A DNA stretch of 64,000 bases from Ruminococcus sp. UNK.MGS-30 (GCA_000980705.1 LBCK01000001.1:682001-746000); one strand, 5' to 3'. Shown: positions 46,155-55,915, counted from the stretch's first letter. Numbers and translations are program-made. Notes: generated by a model not told the origin, from the sequence alone.

Positions 46155-46258
46155 ATCACACAAGCACACGAAAAACCGCACTGCTGCCGGGATCGTTCCT
46201 GAAAGCAATGCGGTTCTTTTTGGTTTTCCGCTTACTGTCGATTTGTGCGATATTGCCT

Positions 46259-46834
46259 TTACTTATCCCCGTCAATATACTTCCAGCAGCCCTTGAGATA
46301 GACCAGACCGGAAATGATGGTCAGGATGGTGGAGATCCAGATGAGTCCGCCCAGGATCCACGTTCTCACGAAATCCGGCACAGCCAGACCGAAGTCATAC
46401 GCCAGAGACAGATATGCCATAACGCCCACGATGGTCACCATGGTGAAAGCGGTTTTCAGCTTGCCCCAGATGCCGGCGGCGATGACAACGCCCTCTTCTG
46501 CAGCCAGCAGCCGCAGACCGGAGACCATAAACTCTCTGGCAATGATGATGACCAGCGGAATGGCAGACATCCGGAATTCTTTCAGTTCCACAAAAACGGT
46601 CAGCGCCGTGATGACCAGCACCTTATCCGCCAGGGGATCCAGGAATTTTCCGAAGTTGGTCACCAGCCCTCTGGCACGGGCGATCTTACCGTCCAGCATA
46701 TCCGTGAGAGATGCCGCCGCAAAGATCACCAGCGCCCACAAAAAGTGGAGCGGAATGGCGTCCACATAGATCATCACCAGAAAAAAAGGTATGAGTATCA
46801 CACGCATCAGCGTCAGTTTATTCGGCAGGTTCAT
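46259..46834 (-). CDS. pgsA: CDP-diacylglycerol-glycerol-3-phosphate 3-phosphatidyltransferase
   Basis: 191 residues with about five membrane helices; makes phosphatidylglycerol-phosphate. The CDP-alcohol phosphotransferase motif is complete in DMLDGKIARARGLVTNFGKF followed by LDPLADK (D-G-x2-A-R-x8-G-x3-D-x3-D). It overlaps the end of rimO by 17 bases, so the two are co-transcribed. Confidence 0.95.
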   Translation of the reverse strand: MNLPNKLTLMRVILIPFFLVMIYVDAIPLHFLWALVIFAAASLTDMLDGKIARARGLVTNFGKFLDPLADKVLVITALTVFVELKEFRMSAIPLVIIIAREFMVSGLRLLAAEEGVVIAAGIWGKLKTAFTMVTIVGVMAYLSLAYDFGLAVPDFVRTWILGGLIWISTILTIISGLVYLKGCWKYIDGDK

Positions 46835-48161
46835 CGGTTACCTCCTCTGCCAGCAGGTCGTAGTCCATGGTGTCGAAAACTTCAACGGTAATATACTGTC
46901 CCAGACGCAGGCGGCTGTCGCTCTTGATGAACACCTTGCCGTCAATATCCGGCGCATCGGCTGCGGTTCTGCCGAAGTAGCATCCGGCGTACTTGTCATA
47001 GCCCTCGACTACGGCGGTCATGCGCTTGCCCAGCTTTGCCGCATTCTTGGCGGCGCTGACTTCTGCCTGCTGTTCCATGATGATATCCGCACGGTGCGCC
47101 CGGACATCCTCGTCGATCTGATCTTCAAACTCGGCAGCCTTTGTGCCTTCCTCTTCGGAATAGGCGAAACAGCCCAGGTGATCGAACTGCATATCCTGAA
47201 CGAAATCGCCCAGCCGGTTGAACTGTTCCTTGGTCTCGCCGGGGAATCCGGTGATAAGGGTGGTGCGCAGGGTGATATCCGGCACACGCTCCCGGATGTG
47301 GGCGATGGTTTTCCGCAGGGTCTCCTCATTGCCCGGACGGTGCATCCGGCGGAGGATCTCTCCGTCACAGTGCTGGATGGGCAGATCCAGATACGGCACC
47401 ATGTGCGGCTCTTCCGCCAGCACATCCAGCAGCTCATCGGTGATGCGTTCCGGATAACAGTACAGCACACGCACCCAGCGGATGCCGTCGATGTGACACA
47501 GCTCCCGGAGCAGTTCCGGCAGTCTGGACTTGCCGTACAGGTCGCAGCCGTACCGGGTGGTATCCTGTGCAATTACCACCAGTTCTGTCACGTGATGCTC
47601 TGCCAGCCAGTGTGCCTCTTCCAGCACATCCTCCATGGGGACGCTGCGGTACGGGCCACGGATGGCAGGGATGGCGCAGTAGGTACAGTTGTTGGAACAG
47701 CCCTCGGCGATTTTCAGATAGGCGAAAAACGGCAGGGTGGTGATAATGCGGTCACCCTTCATTTCGGCATCGCTCTTCTTGCCGAAACGCACCACTCGCT
47801 CGCCGGCGAGAACGTGGTCGAGAATATCCACAATGTCCCGGTTGTCGCCGATGCCGATGACAGCATCTGCCTCTGTGAACAGCTCCGCCGCCTCTTCTTT
47901 ATAGCGCTCGGTGAGACATCCGGTGAGGATGATCTTTTTCAGCGTGCCGTCTTTTTTCAGCGCACCCAGTTCCAGGATGGTCTCAATGGCTTCTTCTTTG
48001 GCGGACTGAATGAATCCGCAGGTGTTGACAATGGCAATTTCCGCCTCGCCGGGCTCTGTCACAAGCTGATAGCCGTGCGCACGCAGCTTTGCCAGCATAC
48101 GCTCGGAATCTACCAGATTCTTGGAACATCCCAGAGAGACCATGCCCACACGAATTGGCAT
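46818..48161 (-). CDS. rimO: Ribosomal protein S12 methylthiotransferase
   Basis: 447 residues: N-terminal UPF0004 domain with three cluster-binding Cys (SLGCSKNLVDSE, VNTCGFI, LTGCLTERY), a radical SAM domain with C-x3-C-x2-C (EGCSNNCTYCAIP), and a C-terminal TRAM domain (about 380-440). It adds a methylthio group to an Asp of S12. RimO rather than MiaB is supported by the SLGCSKNLVDSERM start. It overlaps pgsA. AAGTTATT-type spacing follows GGAGG before ATG 48161. Confidence 0.95.
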   Translation of the reverse strand: MPIRVGMVSLGCSKNLVDSERMLAKLRAHGYQLVTEPGEAEIAIVNTCGFIQSAKEEAIETILELGALKKDGTLKKIILTGCLTERYKEEAAELFTEADAVIGIGDNRDIVDILDHVLAGERVVRFGKKSDAEMKGDRIITTLPFFAYLKIAEGCSNNCTYCAIPAIRGPYRSVPMEDVLEEAHWLAEHHVTELVVIAQDTTRYGCDLYGKSRLPELLRELCHIDGIRWVRVLYCYPERITDELLDVLAEEPHMVPYLDLPIQHCDGEILRRMHRPGNEETLRKTIAHIRERVPDITLRTTLITGFPGETKEQFNRLGDFVQDMQFDHLGCFAYSEEEGTKAAEFEDQIDEDVRAHRADIIMEQQAEVSAAKNAAKLGKRMTAVVEGYDKYAGCYFGRTAADAPDIDGKVFIKSDSRLRLGQYITVEVFDTMDYDLLAEEVTDEPAE

Positions 48162-48196
48162 AGTTATTTTCCTCCATGCGATTGTTTTTTATGATA

Positions 48197-48225
48197 TGTA
48201 TAGCAGTTTTCGCCACATAAATCAA
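48197..48225 (-). promoter_or_regulatory. Sigma-A promoter of rimO-pgsA
   Basis: On the minus strand, -35 TTGATT (48220-48225), 17-base spacer, -10 TATACA (48197-48202). Confidence 0.7.
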
Positions 48226-48248
48226 TTTTCAAAAAATGAAGTTTGACA

Positions 48249-48418
48249 AGTGAGGCTCCCCTGAAAGGGCACCCGAAGGGCGTGCCTTGTGCTGAGCTGG
48301 CAGTGCGCAGCACTGACTGAGGGGTCTCCACTTATGCCGAAAACGCTATAAAAAGATTTTACGAAAAACCTCTCCACCGCCTAACGGCGGTCCCCCTCCC
48401 CTTTCAGGGGAGGCTGAT
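48249..48418. repeat. Mosaic palindromic repeat island 8
   Basis: Modules: CTCCCCTGAAAGGGCACCCG, GGCACCCGAAGGGCGTGCC, GAGCTGGCAGTGCGCAGCAC, CACCGCCTAACGGCGG and CCTCCCCTTTCAGGGGAGG. No gene seen. Confidence 0.75.
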
Positions 48419-48420
48419 TT

Positions 48421-49431
48421 TTACTGTGCTGCCGCTGTTTCCGTCGTAGTCTCTGCGGCAGGTGCCGTGGTCTCCGGCTCGGGAACATCCGGGTCGGGCG
48501 GCAGCTTATAGTTGGGCTTAGCCGGGTGCATATTGAACACGATCATGCCGTTTTCCATCTCCACGCCCCGGTAATAGGTCAGTTCGCTGAGTGTCACCAG
48601 CTGGTAGCCCTGCTGCACCAGAGACGGCACGATCTGCGCCACGGCATCTGCCGTTTCGCCGTAGATGTCGTGCATCAGCACCACGTCTCCGTCCTCGATG
48701 TTATTCAGCGCTGCACTAACGGTGCAGGCGGTGTTCCGGGTCTTCCAGTCCTTGGTGTCCACCGACCAGAACGCCAGCGGCTTTCCCACATGGCGGCGCA
48801 CGTCATCGTTGAAGTCCCCGTAAGGCGGTCTCAGAAAATAGGGATAGCGCCCGATGGCTTTCAGAATGTTCTCGTCCGCCTGTTGTATCTGCTGCCGGAA
48901 TGTGTCCGCATCCGCTTTCACCAGGTCAGCGTGATTCTGGGTATGGCTGCCGATCTCGCAGCCCATCCCCACGGCACGCTGCATCACAGCGCCTGTCTCC
49001 TCGTCGATGTTCTGCCCCACCACAAAAAAGGTAGCGTGAGCATTGTATGCGGAAAGGGTGTCCAGGATGCTGTTGGTATACTGTCCCGGACCATCGTCAA
49101 AGGTCAGCGCCACCATGGGCTTGTTTGGGTCGATATTGGCGCTTTCGTCAATAAACGGAGCGCAGAGTCCCGGCGCAGTCGTAGTTGTGGTTGTGGTCGT
49201 TGTTGTTATGGTGGTAGTTACGGTTGTAGTTGTCGTGACCGCAGCAGTGGTATTCGCCGTGGTCTCTGTGGTGGATATTGTTGTGTTGTCTGCCGCAGAC
49301 GCCGCCGCCATGACCGCCTCATGGGTCTGTCTGGCATTGGCTGCCGGCGCATTGATCTTGGTGCAGGCGCCGCCCAGAACAAACAGGGCAGCCAGCACAG
49401 CACATTTCAGCATACGCTGTCTCTGACGCAT
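48421..49431 (-). CDS. Lipid-anchored polysaccharide deacetylase (NodB domain)
   Basis: 336 residues. A lipobox (VLGGAC, Cys23) marks a lipoprotein. A very Thr-rich linker (about 48-90) precedes a NodB domain (about 100-290). Metal and catalytic motifs are present: ALTFDDGPGQYT, EIGSHTQNHADL (H-x3-H type) and LRPPYGDFNDDVRRHVG. Relatives deacetylate peptidoglycan or acetylxylan; the Thr linker is like those of the cellulosome proteins here. A short acidic Pro/Thr tail ends the protein. GGAGG precedes ATG 49431. It probably belongs to the recA-recX transcript or has its own unseen promoter. Confidence 0.9.
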   Translation of the reverse strand: MRQRQRMLKCAVLAALFVLGGACTKINAPAANARQTHEAVMAAASAADNTTISTTETTANTTAAVTTTTTVTTTITTTTTTTTTTAPGLCAPFIDESANIDPNKPMVALTFDDGPGQYTNSILDTLSAYNAHATFFVVGQNIDEETGAVMQRAVGMGCEIGSHTQNHADLVKADADTFRQQIQQADENILKAIGRYPYFLRPPYGDFNDDVRRHVGKPLAFWSVDTKDWKTRNTACTVSAALNNIEDGDVVLMHDIYGETADAVAQIVPSLVQQGYQLVTLSELTYYRGVEMENGMIVFNMHPAKPNYKLPPDPDVPEPETTAPAAETTTETAAAQ

Positions 49432-49452
49432 TTTTTACACCTCCGTATCGGA

Positions 49453-49495
49453 CAGCACTGCGCAAAATCCGTCTGACGGTTTTGCACGGTGTTGC
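49453..49495. repeat. Hairpin fragment related to the MITE at 23486
   Basis: GCAAAATCCGTC and GACGGTTTTGC pair almost perfectly, and GGTGTTGCC follows, as at the ends of the 238-bp element. It lies in the recX-deacetylase gap. It may be a solo end or relic. Confidence 0.45.
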
Positions 49496-49515
49496 CATAG
49501 GTATTTCTTTTTCCC

Positions 49516-50151
49516 CTATTCCTCTTCCAGCTGTTCCTCCAGGAATGCCCGGACAGCTGCGTTGATCTCACCGAACCGATAGCCCTGGCGCACCAGTGCC
49601 GCCTTGCCCTTTTCAATGGTGCGGCGGTCGTCCGGGTCGAGAAAATACTTCCGGTATTTTCCCTCCACCAGTTCCATCAGGATCTCGCCGGTGACTTCGT
49701 CCTCATACGGTTCCAGCGCCTCGGTGATATGCTCTTCCAGCAGTCCCCGGCGGCGCATCTCCTGAAACGCCCGGCGCATCCCGAACCGCTTTACGGCAAC
49801 GTAATGATGCGCCAGCTGTTCCGCATAGGCACGGTCGTTGATCTGCCCGTATTTCGCCAGGCGATCCACCGTGGCGAAACACACCGCCTGGGGATACTTC
49901 GGCTCCAGCTTGCGGAACATTTCCTGATAGCTGTAGCCCCGGTTGTCCAGCAGAAAGCAGGCGTACTGGTATGCCTTCCGGGAAAGCTCTGCGGTCTGCA
50001 CCTGTTCCCACTGCTGCGGTGTCAGCGTCATGCCCTTTCGGAGGCCGCACCGCTGCACCACGGAAACATGGAGAAAGAACAGCTCTCCCGAATCGTCCAG
50101 TTCGATCTTCCAGGTATTGCCCTTATGGGCGCTGAGTGTGGTAATGGTCAT
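49516..50151 (-). CDS. recX: Regulatory protein RecX
   Basis: 211 residues with three-helix RecX repeats (for example YQYACFLLDNRGYSYQEMFR and YAEQLAHHYVAVKRFGMRRA). RecX binds inside the RecA filament and inhibits it. It lies 11 bases after recA, so the pair is co-transcribed. The family is poorly conserved, and position supports the call. Confidence 0.9.
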   Translation of the reverse strand: MTITTLSAHKGNTWKIELDDSGELFFLHVSVVQRCGLRKGMTLTPQQWEQVQTAELSRKAYQYACFLLDNRGYSYQEMFRKLEPKYPQAVCFATVDRLAKYGQINDRAYAEQLAHHYVAVKRFGMRRAFQEMRRRGLLEEHITEALEPYEDEVTGEILMELVEGKYRKYFLDPDDRRTIEKGKAALVRQGYRFGEINAAVRAFLEEQLEEE

Positions 50152-50162
50152 CTGCCGTCACC

Positions 50163-51392
50163 TTATGCCGGATCGAATTCCTCGAAGTCGTCCTCGGCAC
50201 TGATGTCCAGGCTCTCGCCCTCTTCCAGAGAGTTAAACTCGCCGTCGCCCTCTACCTCAACGATATCGCCGGGTTCAGCGTCCTCTCCGCCGGCTGCCTT
50301 TGCCGCAGCCTCTTCCAGCTTGGACTTCTTCTTTTTCTTCTTGGACGTTGCCATCAGCTCGTCCTTATGTTCCATGATCTTGTCCTCGATCTCCTTCATC
50401 AGATCGGGGTTCTCTTCCAGAGTCTTCTTGGCATTTTCTCTGCCCTGTCCCAGCTTCTGATCCTCATAGCTGAACCATGCGCCGCCTTTTTTCACGATGC
50501 CCAGTTCCACCGCCACGTCGATGACCTCGCCGGTGCGGGAGATGCCCTGTCCATAGAGGATGTCAAATTCTGCCTCACGGAACGGCGGCGCCACCTTATT
50601 CTTGTTGATCTTCACCTTAGTGCGGTTACCGATCTGGCTGCTGCCGTCCTTGATGGGTTCGCCACGGCGCACTTCCATGCGGACAGAGGCGTAGAACTTC
50701 AGCGCACGGCCGCCGGGCGTTGTCTCCGGGTTGCCGTACATAACGCCGATCTTTTCCCGGACCTGGTTGATGAAGATTGCCACGCACTTGGACTTGGAGA
50801 TGACGGCAGTCAGCTTTCGCATTGCCTGGGACATCAGTCTCGCCAGCTGTCCCACGTGGCTGTCACCCATTTCGCCGTCGATCTCCGCTTTGGTGGTGAG
50901 AGCTGCCACAGAGTCCACGACCAGCACGTCGATGGCACCGGAGCGCACCAGCGCCTCGGCGATTTCCAGCGCCTGCTCACCGCTGTCCGGCTGGGACACC
51001 AGCAGGCTGTCGATGTTGACGCCCAGCGCCTCGGCATAGGTGGGGTCGAGGGCGTGTTCCACGTCGATGAATGCCACTTCGCCGCCCATCTTCTGCGCCT
51101 CGGCAATGATGTGCAGGGCAACGGTGGTCTTACCGGAGCTTTCCGGACCGTACAGCTCCACGATACGTCCCCGTGGCACGCCGCCGATGCCCAGCGCCAT
51201 GTCCAGCATCATCGAGCCGGTAGGGATCGCCTCTACATTGAGGTTCGCCTTATTCTCGCCCAGACGCATGATCGCACCTGTGCCGTATACCTTTGTAATA
51301 TGTGCAATGGCACTCTGGAGTGCCTTTTTCTTTTCTTCCTCGGTGGTGGGGATGTCCAGCACCACTTTCTTTTTCAGATCTGCTTTTGCCAT
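50163..51392 (-). CDS. recA: Recombinase RecA
   Basis: 409 residues. Walker [10 protein letters not shown] (82-90), Walker [21 protein letters not shown] region followed by [11 protein letters not shown], and the DNA-binding loops are normal. It forms filaments on single-stranded DNA and triggers LexA cleavage. The C-terminal tail is longer than usual (about 60 extra residues), with a Lys run ([10 protein letters not shown]) then a strongly acidic end; acidic tails restrain RecA activity in studied species. Confidence 0.98.
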   Translation of the reverse strand: MAKADLKKKVVLDIPTTEEEKKKALQSAIAHITKVYGTGAIMRLGENKANLNVEAIPTGSMMLDMALGIGGVPRGRIVELYGPESSGKTTVALHIIAEAQKMGGEVAFIDVEHALDPTYAEALGVNIDSLLVSQPDSGEQALEIAEALVRSGAIDVLVVDSVAALTTKAEIDGEMGDSHVGQLARLMSQAMRKLTAVISKSKCVAIFINQVREKIGVMYGNPETTPGGRALKFYASVRMEVRRGEPIKDGSSQIGNRTKVKINKNKVAPPFREAEFDILYGQGISRTGEVIDVAVELGIVKKGGAWFSYEDQKLGQGRENAKKTLEENPDLMKEIEDKIMEHKDELMATSKKKKKKSKLEEAAAKAAGGEDAEPGDIVEVEGDGEFNSLEEGESLDISAEDDFEEFDPA

Positions 51393-51436
51393 AAAATATC
51401 GTCCTTTATCTGGTATGGATGTATCAACTTACCGGG

Positions 51437-51512
51437 CATTTGCGGGCGAGCCATATTCGTCTGGGACTCCGACCGCACTGTGTGCCGCCTTCCTCTGTAA
51501 GAGAAGGCTATA
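51437..51512. repeat. Degenerate fragment of the mosaic palindromic repeats
   Basis: Sequence GGGCATTTGCGGGCGAGCC, CGACCGCACTGTGTGCC and TTCCTCTGTAAGAGAAGGC matches island modules with several mismatches. It lies between recA and prmC. Confidence 0.55.
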
Positions 51513-52350
51513 TTTCAGCTTTCTGCCCCAGCACCACTCGTCCAATGCCTGTGAGGTCGGGGACGGTGTGTACCTGGGCATAGCCGTTTTTCCGAAAGAT
51601 CTGTTCCACATCTGCCGCCTGTCCTGCGCCTACCTCATACACCAGCCAGCCGCCCGGCAGGAGCGCCGGTTTCCAGAGCATGGTCAGCTTTCGGTAGAAG
51701 TCCAGCCCGTCCGTGCCGCCGAACAAGGCGGTCTCCGGTTCGTGGGCGACTTCCGGCTGAAGCTGTTCCATATCAGCTGCGGTGAGGTAAGGCGGATTAC
51801 AGGTGATGATGTGATACTGCTGTTCCAGCAGCGCCGCCGGCGGACACAGCACATCGCCGGCACAGCATTGCAGCTGGGGTGCGTGGCGGTGCAGATTCTG
51901 CCGCAGATACGGCAGGGCATCCGGCGACAGTTCCAGCACTGCCCCGGTGACATCCGGCAGATGCGCCGATACCGCCGCCGGGATACAGCCCGAACCGCTG
52001 CAAAGATCCAGCAGACAGGTAGACGGCGCACCCTTTCGCAGTTCCAGCACCGTTTCCACCAGGGTCTCCGTATCCTGCCGTGGGATGAGGACGCCCTCGC
52101 CCACCCGAAATTCCAGCCCGAAAAATTCCCATGTGCCGCAGAGATACTGGAGCGGCTCATGGTCACAGCGGCGTGCGGTCAGTTCCGCCAGGCGCTGCTG
52201 CTGGGTTTCGGTCAGAGGCTGTTCCGGGAGCGGTGCGCCATAGGGCAGTTCCAGCACCGTTTCCACCAGGATGCGGCTCTCGAACTGCGCCGATTCCAGT
52301 CCGGCGTTTTCCAGCCGCCGTCGGGTCTCCTGCACGGCGGCACGGGGCAT
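51508..52350 (-). CDS. prmC: Peptide chain release factor N5-glutamine methyltransferase
   Basis: 280 residues; methylates the Gln of the GGQ motif in release factors. The SAM-binding DLCSGSGCIPAAVSAHLPD and the catalytic ITCNPPYLTAADM (NPPY) are clear. An N-terminal helical domain has FESRILVETVLELPYG. ATG 52350 gives the usual family start; it overlaps the DUF1385 stop by a few bases. The ribosome binding site is weak, so translation may be coupled. Confidence 0.93.
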   Translation of the reverse strand: MPRAAVQETRRRLENAGLESAQFESRILVETVLELPYGAPLPEQPLTETQQQRLAELTARRCDHEPLQYLCGTWEFFGLEFRVGEGVLIPRQDTETLVETVLELRKGAPSTCLLDLCSGSGCIPAAVSAHLPDVTGAVLELSPDALPYLRQNLHRHAPQLQCCAGDVLCPPAALLEQQYHIITCNPPYLTAADMEQLQPEVAHEPETALFGGTDGLDFYRKLTMLWKPALLPGGWLVYEVGAGQAADVEQIFRKNGYAQVHTVPDLTGIGRVVLGQKAEI

Positions 52351-52352
52351 GT

Positions 52353-53330
52353 TTACCACTTGTCGTCCTCCATGTCCTCCGGGATGCAGGGTTTCAGCGC
52401 AGCGATGGCGCACTCGATCTGGGAGGCATCCGGTTCACGGGTGGTGATGCGCTGGATCTGAAGTCCCGGCCAGGAAAGCGCCCGGGTCAGCCAGTTGTTG
52501 CTCCGTCCGGCGATGCGGATGAACTCATAGGAGATGCCCACCACCACCGGCAGCAGGAGAATGCTGACGATCATCCGGGGAACGACCTGGTAGATCGGCA
52601 CAATGCACATCACCAGGATGCTGACGATCAGCGTGATAAAGATAAAGCTGGTGCCGCAGCGGGGGTGGAAACGAGTGTGTTTCTTCACGTTCTCCACGGT
52701 CAGCTCTTCCCCTGCCTCATAGCAGGCGATGGTCTTATGCTCTGCGCCGTGGTATTCATAGGTACGGCGGATATCCTTCATCATGCCGGTACACGCCATA
52801 TACCCCAGGAAAATAGCGATCTTGATGATGCCCTCCAGCAGCGACCGCACAAAGCGGCTGTTGTCCGGGATGGCGGTGTGGGCGATGAGCTGTCCGATGA
52901 GGAACTTCGGCAGGAACACAAACAGACCGATGGCGACTGCAATGCCCACCACCATGCCGATGGACATGATGATGCCGAAAAGCTTGTCTCCAAGCTTTTC
53001 ATCCAGCCACTTTTCAAAGCGGTTCATCTCCTCGGTGTCCTCTTCGTCCTCATCCTCCGGCACCTGTTTTTCCGCCGACTTGGTCAGGCAGCGGTAGCCG
53101 TCCTTCATGGACAGCACAAAGTTAAAGCTGCCCCGAAGAAACGGGCATTTCCGGTACCAGGGCATATTCTTGCCGTTGTTTTCTTTCCAGGTCTCCACGT
53201 CGATCTCGCCGTTGGGGAGACGGCACGCCATAGCGCCGGTGTCAGCGCCTTTCATCATAACGCCCTCGATCAGCGCCTGTCCGCCGATCTTGGTCATATG
53301 TTTCGGGTTTTCTCTGGGTTGTTTTGCCAT
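52353..53330 (-). CDS. DUF1385 membrane protein
   Basis: 325 residues. Typical DUF1385 start (TKIGGQALIEGVMMKG), an acidic stretch with EDEDEEDTEEMN near residue 90, about four membrane helices (about 115-140, 160-185, 225-275), and the conserved YHGAEHKTIACYEAGEEL and RFHPRCGTSFIFI. DUF1385 is commonly found beside prmC and prfA in Firmicutes; its function is unproven. ATG 53330 has AAAGGAC upstream. Confidence 0.92.
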   Translation of the reverse strand: MAKQPRENPKHMTKIGGQALIEGVMMKGADTGAMACRLPNGEIDVETWKENNGKNMPWYRKCPFLRGSFNFVLSMKDGYRCLTKSAEKQVPEDEDEEDTEEMNRFEKWLDEKLGDKLFGIIMSIGMVVGIAVAIGLFVFLPKFLIGQLIAHTAIPDNSRFVRSLLEGIIKIAIFLGYMACTGMMKDIRRTYEYHGAEHKTIACYEAGEELTVENVKKHTRFHPRCGTSFIFITLIVSILVMCIVPIYQVVPRMIVSILLLPVVVGISYEFIRIAGRSNNWLTRALSWPGLQIQRITTREPDASQIECAIAALKPCIPEDMEDDKW

Positions 53331-53399
53331 GTGTTGTCCTTTCTTCTGGATAAACAAGAACGCCTCCGGTGCATCATAGCCCGAAAGGTTCTGTTTGCA

Positions 53400-54845
53400 T
53401 TATGTTGCGGCACTGCTGCGGCGCTGCGCCTCTACCGGGAGGGTGATGGTCACGTTGGTTCCCACGTTCAGTTCGCTGGTGATATCCAGTCTGCCGCCGT
53501 GCATGGTGATGATCTCATCTGCCACAGCAAGCCCGATGCCCGATCCACGCCGGGTATGGTTCGCCTTGAAAAACTTGGTCTTGACACGAGGCAGGTCAGC
53601 GGCGCTGATGCCCACGCCGTTATCGGTGATAGTCACCTGAATCATGTTTCCCACTTCCTCGGCGCTCACCGTGATGGTGCTGCCAGGGTTGGAATACTTG
53701 ATGGCGTTGTCAATGACGTTGATGAACACCTGCCGGATGCGGTTCTTGTCGCCGTAGACGAAGGGCAGCATTTCCGGCTCCTGGTAGATGATATGGATAT
53801 TCTCCCGCTTTGCCTTTTCCGTATAGATCAGCACCGCATCGCCCAGCTCCGCCAGCACATCCATAGTGGCGCACTGGAGCGAGAACCGTCCGCTCTGCAT
53901 CCGGGAAAAGTCCAGCAGCTCCTCCACCATTTCCGACAGGCGCTCGGTCTCGTTCACGATGACGTGGACGCCACGCTGTACGGTGTCCGGGTCTGCCTCC
54001 ATGCACATGGTCTCCGCCCAGCCCTTGATGGCGGTGAGCGGCGTGCGCAGTTCGTGGGAAACGGAAGAGATAAACTCGTTTTTCATGTTCTCCGTATTGG
54101 AGAGTTCGTCCGCCATCTGGTTGATGGACACGCAGAGATCGCCGATCTCGTCGCTGCTGTTCTCGCTGATGCGGACAGAAAAGTCCCCTTTGGCGTACTG
54201 CTTTGTGGTGGCGTTGATCTGCTTGATGGGTCGGACGATGGAGCGGATGAAATAGAGTCCCGTCACCACCAGCAGCAGCAGCACTCCGGCACAGACTGCC
54301 GAAACGCCGAAGATATAGGCGTTTACGGTCTCCTGGATCTGATCCAGAGATGCCACCACCCGGATGGCGTTATACTCCGTGTTCATGTCGGAGATATCCA
54401 CGGAGAGCGCCATGATGGTCTCGCCGCCCTGCTTGCCCACCCAATAGCCGTCGCCGCCGTCCATGGCAGATTCATAGTCGGGCATGGCTGCGCCCTCTTC
54501 CGGAGTGAACCCGGAGGACGTGAGCGCCACTCTGCCACGGGAACTGATCGCCATAAGTTCCATCTTGTCCTTGTCGGAGAAGTTCTCGATGGTGCTGCGC
54601 ATTTCCGAGGAAAAGTTGATGTCGGCGTCCTGGGAATAGCGGCTGAGGACACCGGTCACGGAGGTGAGCTTGGTGTTCAGATACTGCTGGGATGCGCTGT
54701 AGTAATAGTTCTGCATGATGTAGATGAATGCAAAATCCAGCACCGTCAGCACCAGGGCGATGATCCCCAGGTTATTGATGACCCAGCGGCGTGTGATCGA
54801 GCCTCCGGCACGTTTTTTTGTGCCATGTCTGCGTTTATTTGTCAT
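53400..54845 (-). CDS. Sensor histidine kinase
   Basis: 481 residues. A first membrane helix (about 25-48), an extracellular sensor region (about 50-175), a second helix (about 176-200), HAMP (RSIVRPIKQINATTKQYAKG), the phosphorylated His in SSVSHELRTPLTAIKGW, and the ATPase boxes N (NVIDNAIKYSN), G1 (ITDNGVGIS) and G2 (GSGIGLAVADEI). It pairs with the response regulator whose coding end it overlaps by about 10 bases. The stimulus is unknown. ATG 54845 is preferred over another ATG five codons upstream. Confidence 0.93.
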   Translation of the reverse strand: MTNKRRHGTKKRAGGSITRRWVINNLGIIALVLTVLDFAFIYIMQNYYYSASQQYLNTKLTSVTGVLSRYSQDADINFSSEMRSTIENFSDKDKMELMAISSRGRVALTSSGFTPEEGAAMPDYESAMDGGDGYWVGKQGGETIMALSVDISDMNTEYNAIRVVASLDQIQETVNAYIFGVSAVCAGVLLLLVVTGLYFIRSIVRPIKQINATTKQYAKGDFSVRISENSSDEIGDLCVSINQMADELSNTENMKNEFISSVSHELRTPLTAIKGWAETMCMEADPDTVQRGVHVIVNETERLSEMVEELLDFSRMQSGRFSLQCATMDVLAELGDAVLIYTEKAKRENIHIIYQEPEMLPFVYGDKNRIRQVFINVIDNAIKYSNPGSTITVSAEEVGNMIQVTITDNGVGISAADLPRVKTKFFKANHTRRGSGIGLAVADEIITMHGGRLDITSELNVGTNVTITLPVEAQRRSSAAT

Positions 54846-55533
54846 TCCACTTATATCCATAGCCCCAGATGGTCGTAATGTAATGCGGCTTGCTGGGTTC
54901 TTCTTCGATCTTCATGCGGATGCGGCGGATATTCACGTCCACGATCTTGTCGTCGCCGAAATAGCCGTCGCCCCAGATATGGTTCAGAATGCTGGCACGA
55001 TCCAGCGCTGTGTTCTGGTTGTTGAGGAAATACTCCATGATCTGATATTCCACCTGGGTCAGATCAATGAGCTTGCCGTTTTTCGTCACGGTCCGGCTCT
55101 TGAGATTGAGGGTGAACGGGCCGCTTTCGATAACGGGCGACTGTTCATCCTTGATAAAACTCATGCAGACACGGCGATAGATGGCGTCCACTCTGGCGGT
55201 CAGCTCAGAGGGCGAAAAGGGCTTTGTGATATAGTCGTCTGCGCCGAACATCAGTCCGCTGACCTTGTCCATTTCCTGGGTCCTCGCCGTCAGCATGATA
55301 ATGCCAATGGTAGAGCTTTTTTCCCGGAGCTTTTTGCAGACGGTAAAGCCGTCGATGCCGGGCATCATGATATCCAGCAGCACGATGTCGAAATTTCCGT
55401 GTTCCTCTTCAAACACACGGAGTGCGTCCTCGCCGCATCCCACATCGCACACGTCATAGCCGGCACGCTTGAGGTTAATGACGACAAAGTCCCGGATGAC
55501 ATCTTCATCTTCACACACTAAAATACGTTTCAT
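54835..55533 (-). CDS. OmpR/PhoB-type response regulator
   Basis: 232 residues. The receiver domain (1-120) has the acidic pocket EDED, phosphoacceptor Asp54 in IVLLDIMMPG and Lys104 in YITKPFSP. The C-terminal winged helix (about 135-230) ends in VDVNIRRIRMKIEEEP and ITTIWGYGYKWN. It is first in a two-gene operon with the kinase. No target genes are obvious nearby. Confidence 0.95.
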   Translation of the reverse strand: MKRILVCEDEDVIRDFVVINLKRAGYDVCDVGCGEDALRVFEEEHGNFDIVLLDIMMPGIDGFTVCKKLREKSSTIGIIMLTARTQEMDKVSGLMFGADDYITKPFSPSELTARVDAIYRRVCMSFIKDEQSPVIESGPFTLNLKSRTVTKNGKLIDLTQVEYQIMEYFLNNQNTALDRASILNHIWGDGYFGDDKIVDVNIRRIRMKIEEEPSKPHYITTIWGYGYKWNDK

Positions 55534-55594
55534 TCTTACACCTCTGTTTGAGAGACTGTTTGTTATCTTAATTCACATTCTGAAAGACGGATAG

Positions 55595-55915
55595 AGTTGG
55601 TTTTTGAAGGGGCAGATTATCCCCCTGTCCCTTCGGGACATCCCCCTTTTCAAGGGGGACATATTAACTTATGGAAGGCTTATCCCTTCTACTATAAAAG
55701 AACAGGGGATAAGGTTTCTTCTGTAGGGGCGAACATCGTTCTCCCGTCACGCCTCCTGCGATATTTCCTTTCATACAGGGCGAATCGACTCCTCTGCCCT
55801 GTCGGGCATCTCCTCTGGAAGAGGAGACTTTTCTCTTGGCTCCTCTTATAGAGGAGCTGGCAAGCCGTAGGCTTGACTGAGGAGTTTCGGGCGAACAATG
55901 TTCGCCCCTACGGTT
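55595..55915. repeat. Mosaic palindromic repeat island 9
   Basis: Modules: CCCCCTTTTCAAGGGGG, TGTCCCTTCGGGACA, a broken GGGGCGAACATCGTT, TGCCCTGTCGGGCA, CTCCTCT/AGAGGAG, GCTCCTCTTATAGAGGAGC, CAAGCCGTAGGCTTG and GGGCGAACAATGTTCGCCC (55889-55907). Nothing else is seen between the regulator and the lipoprotein gene. Confidence 0.85.
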
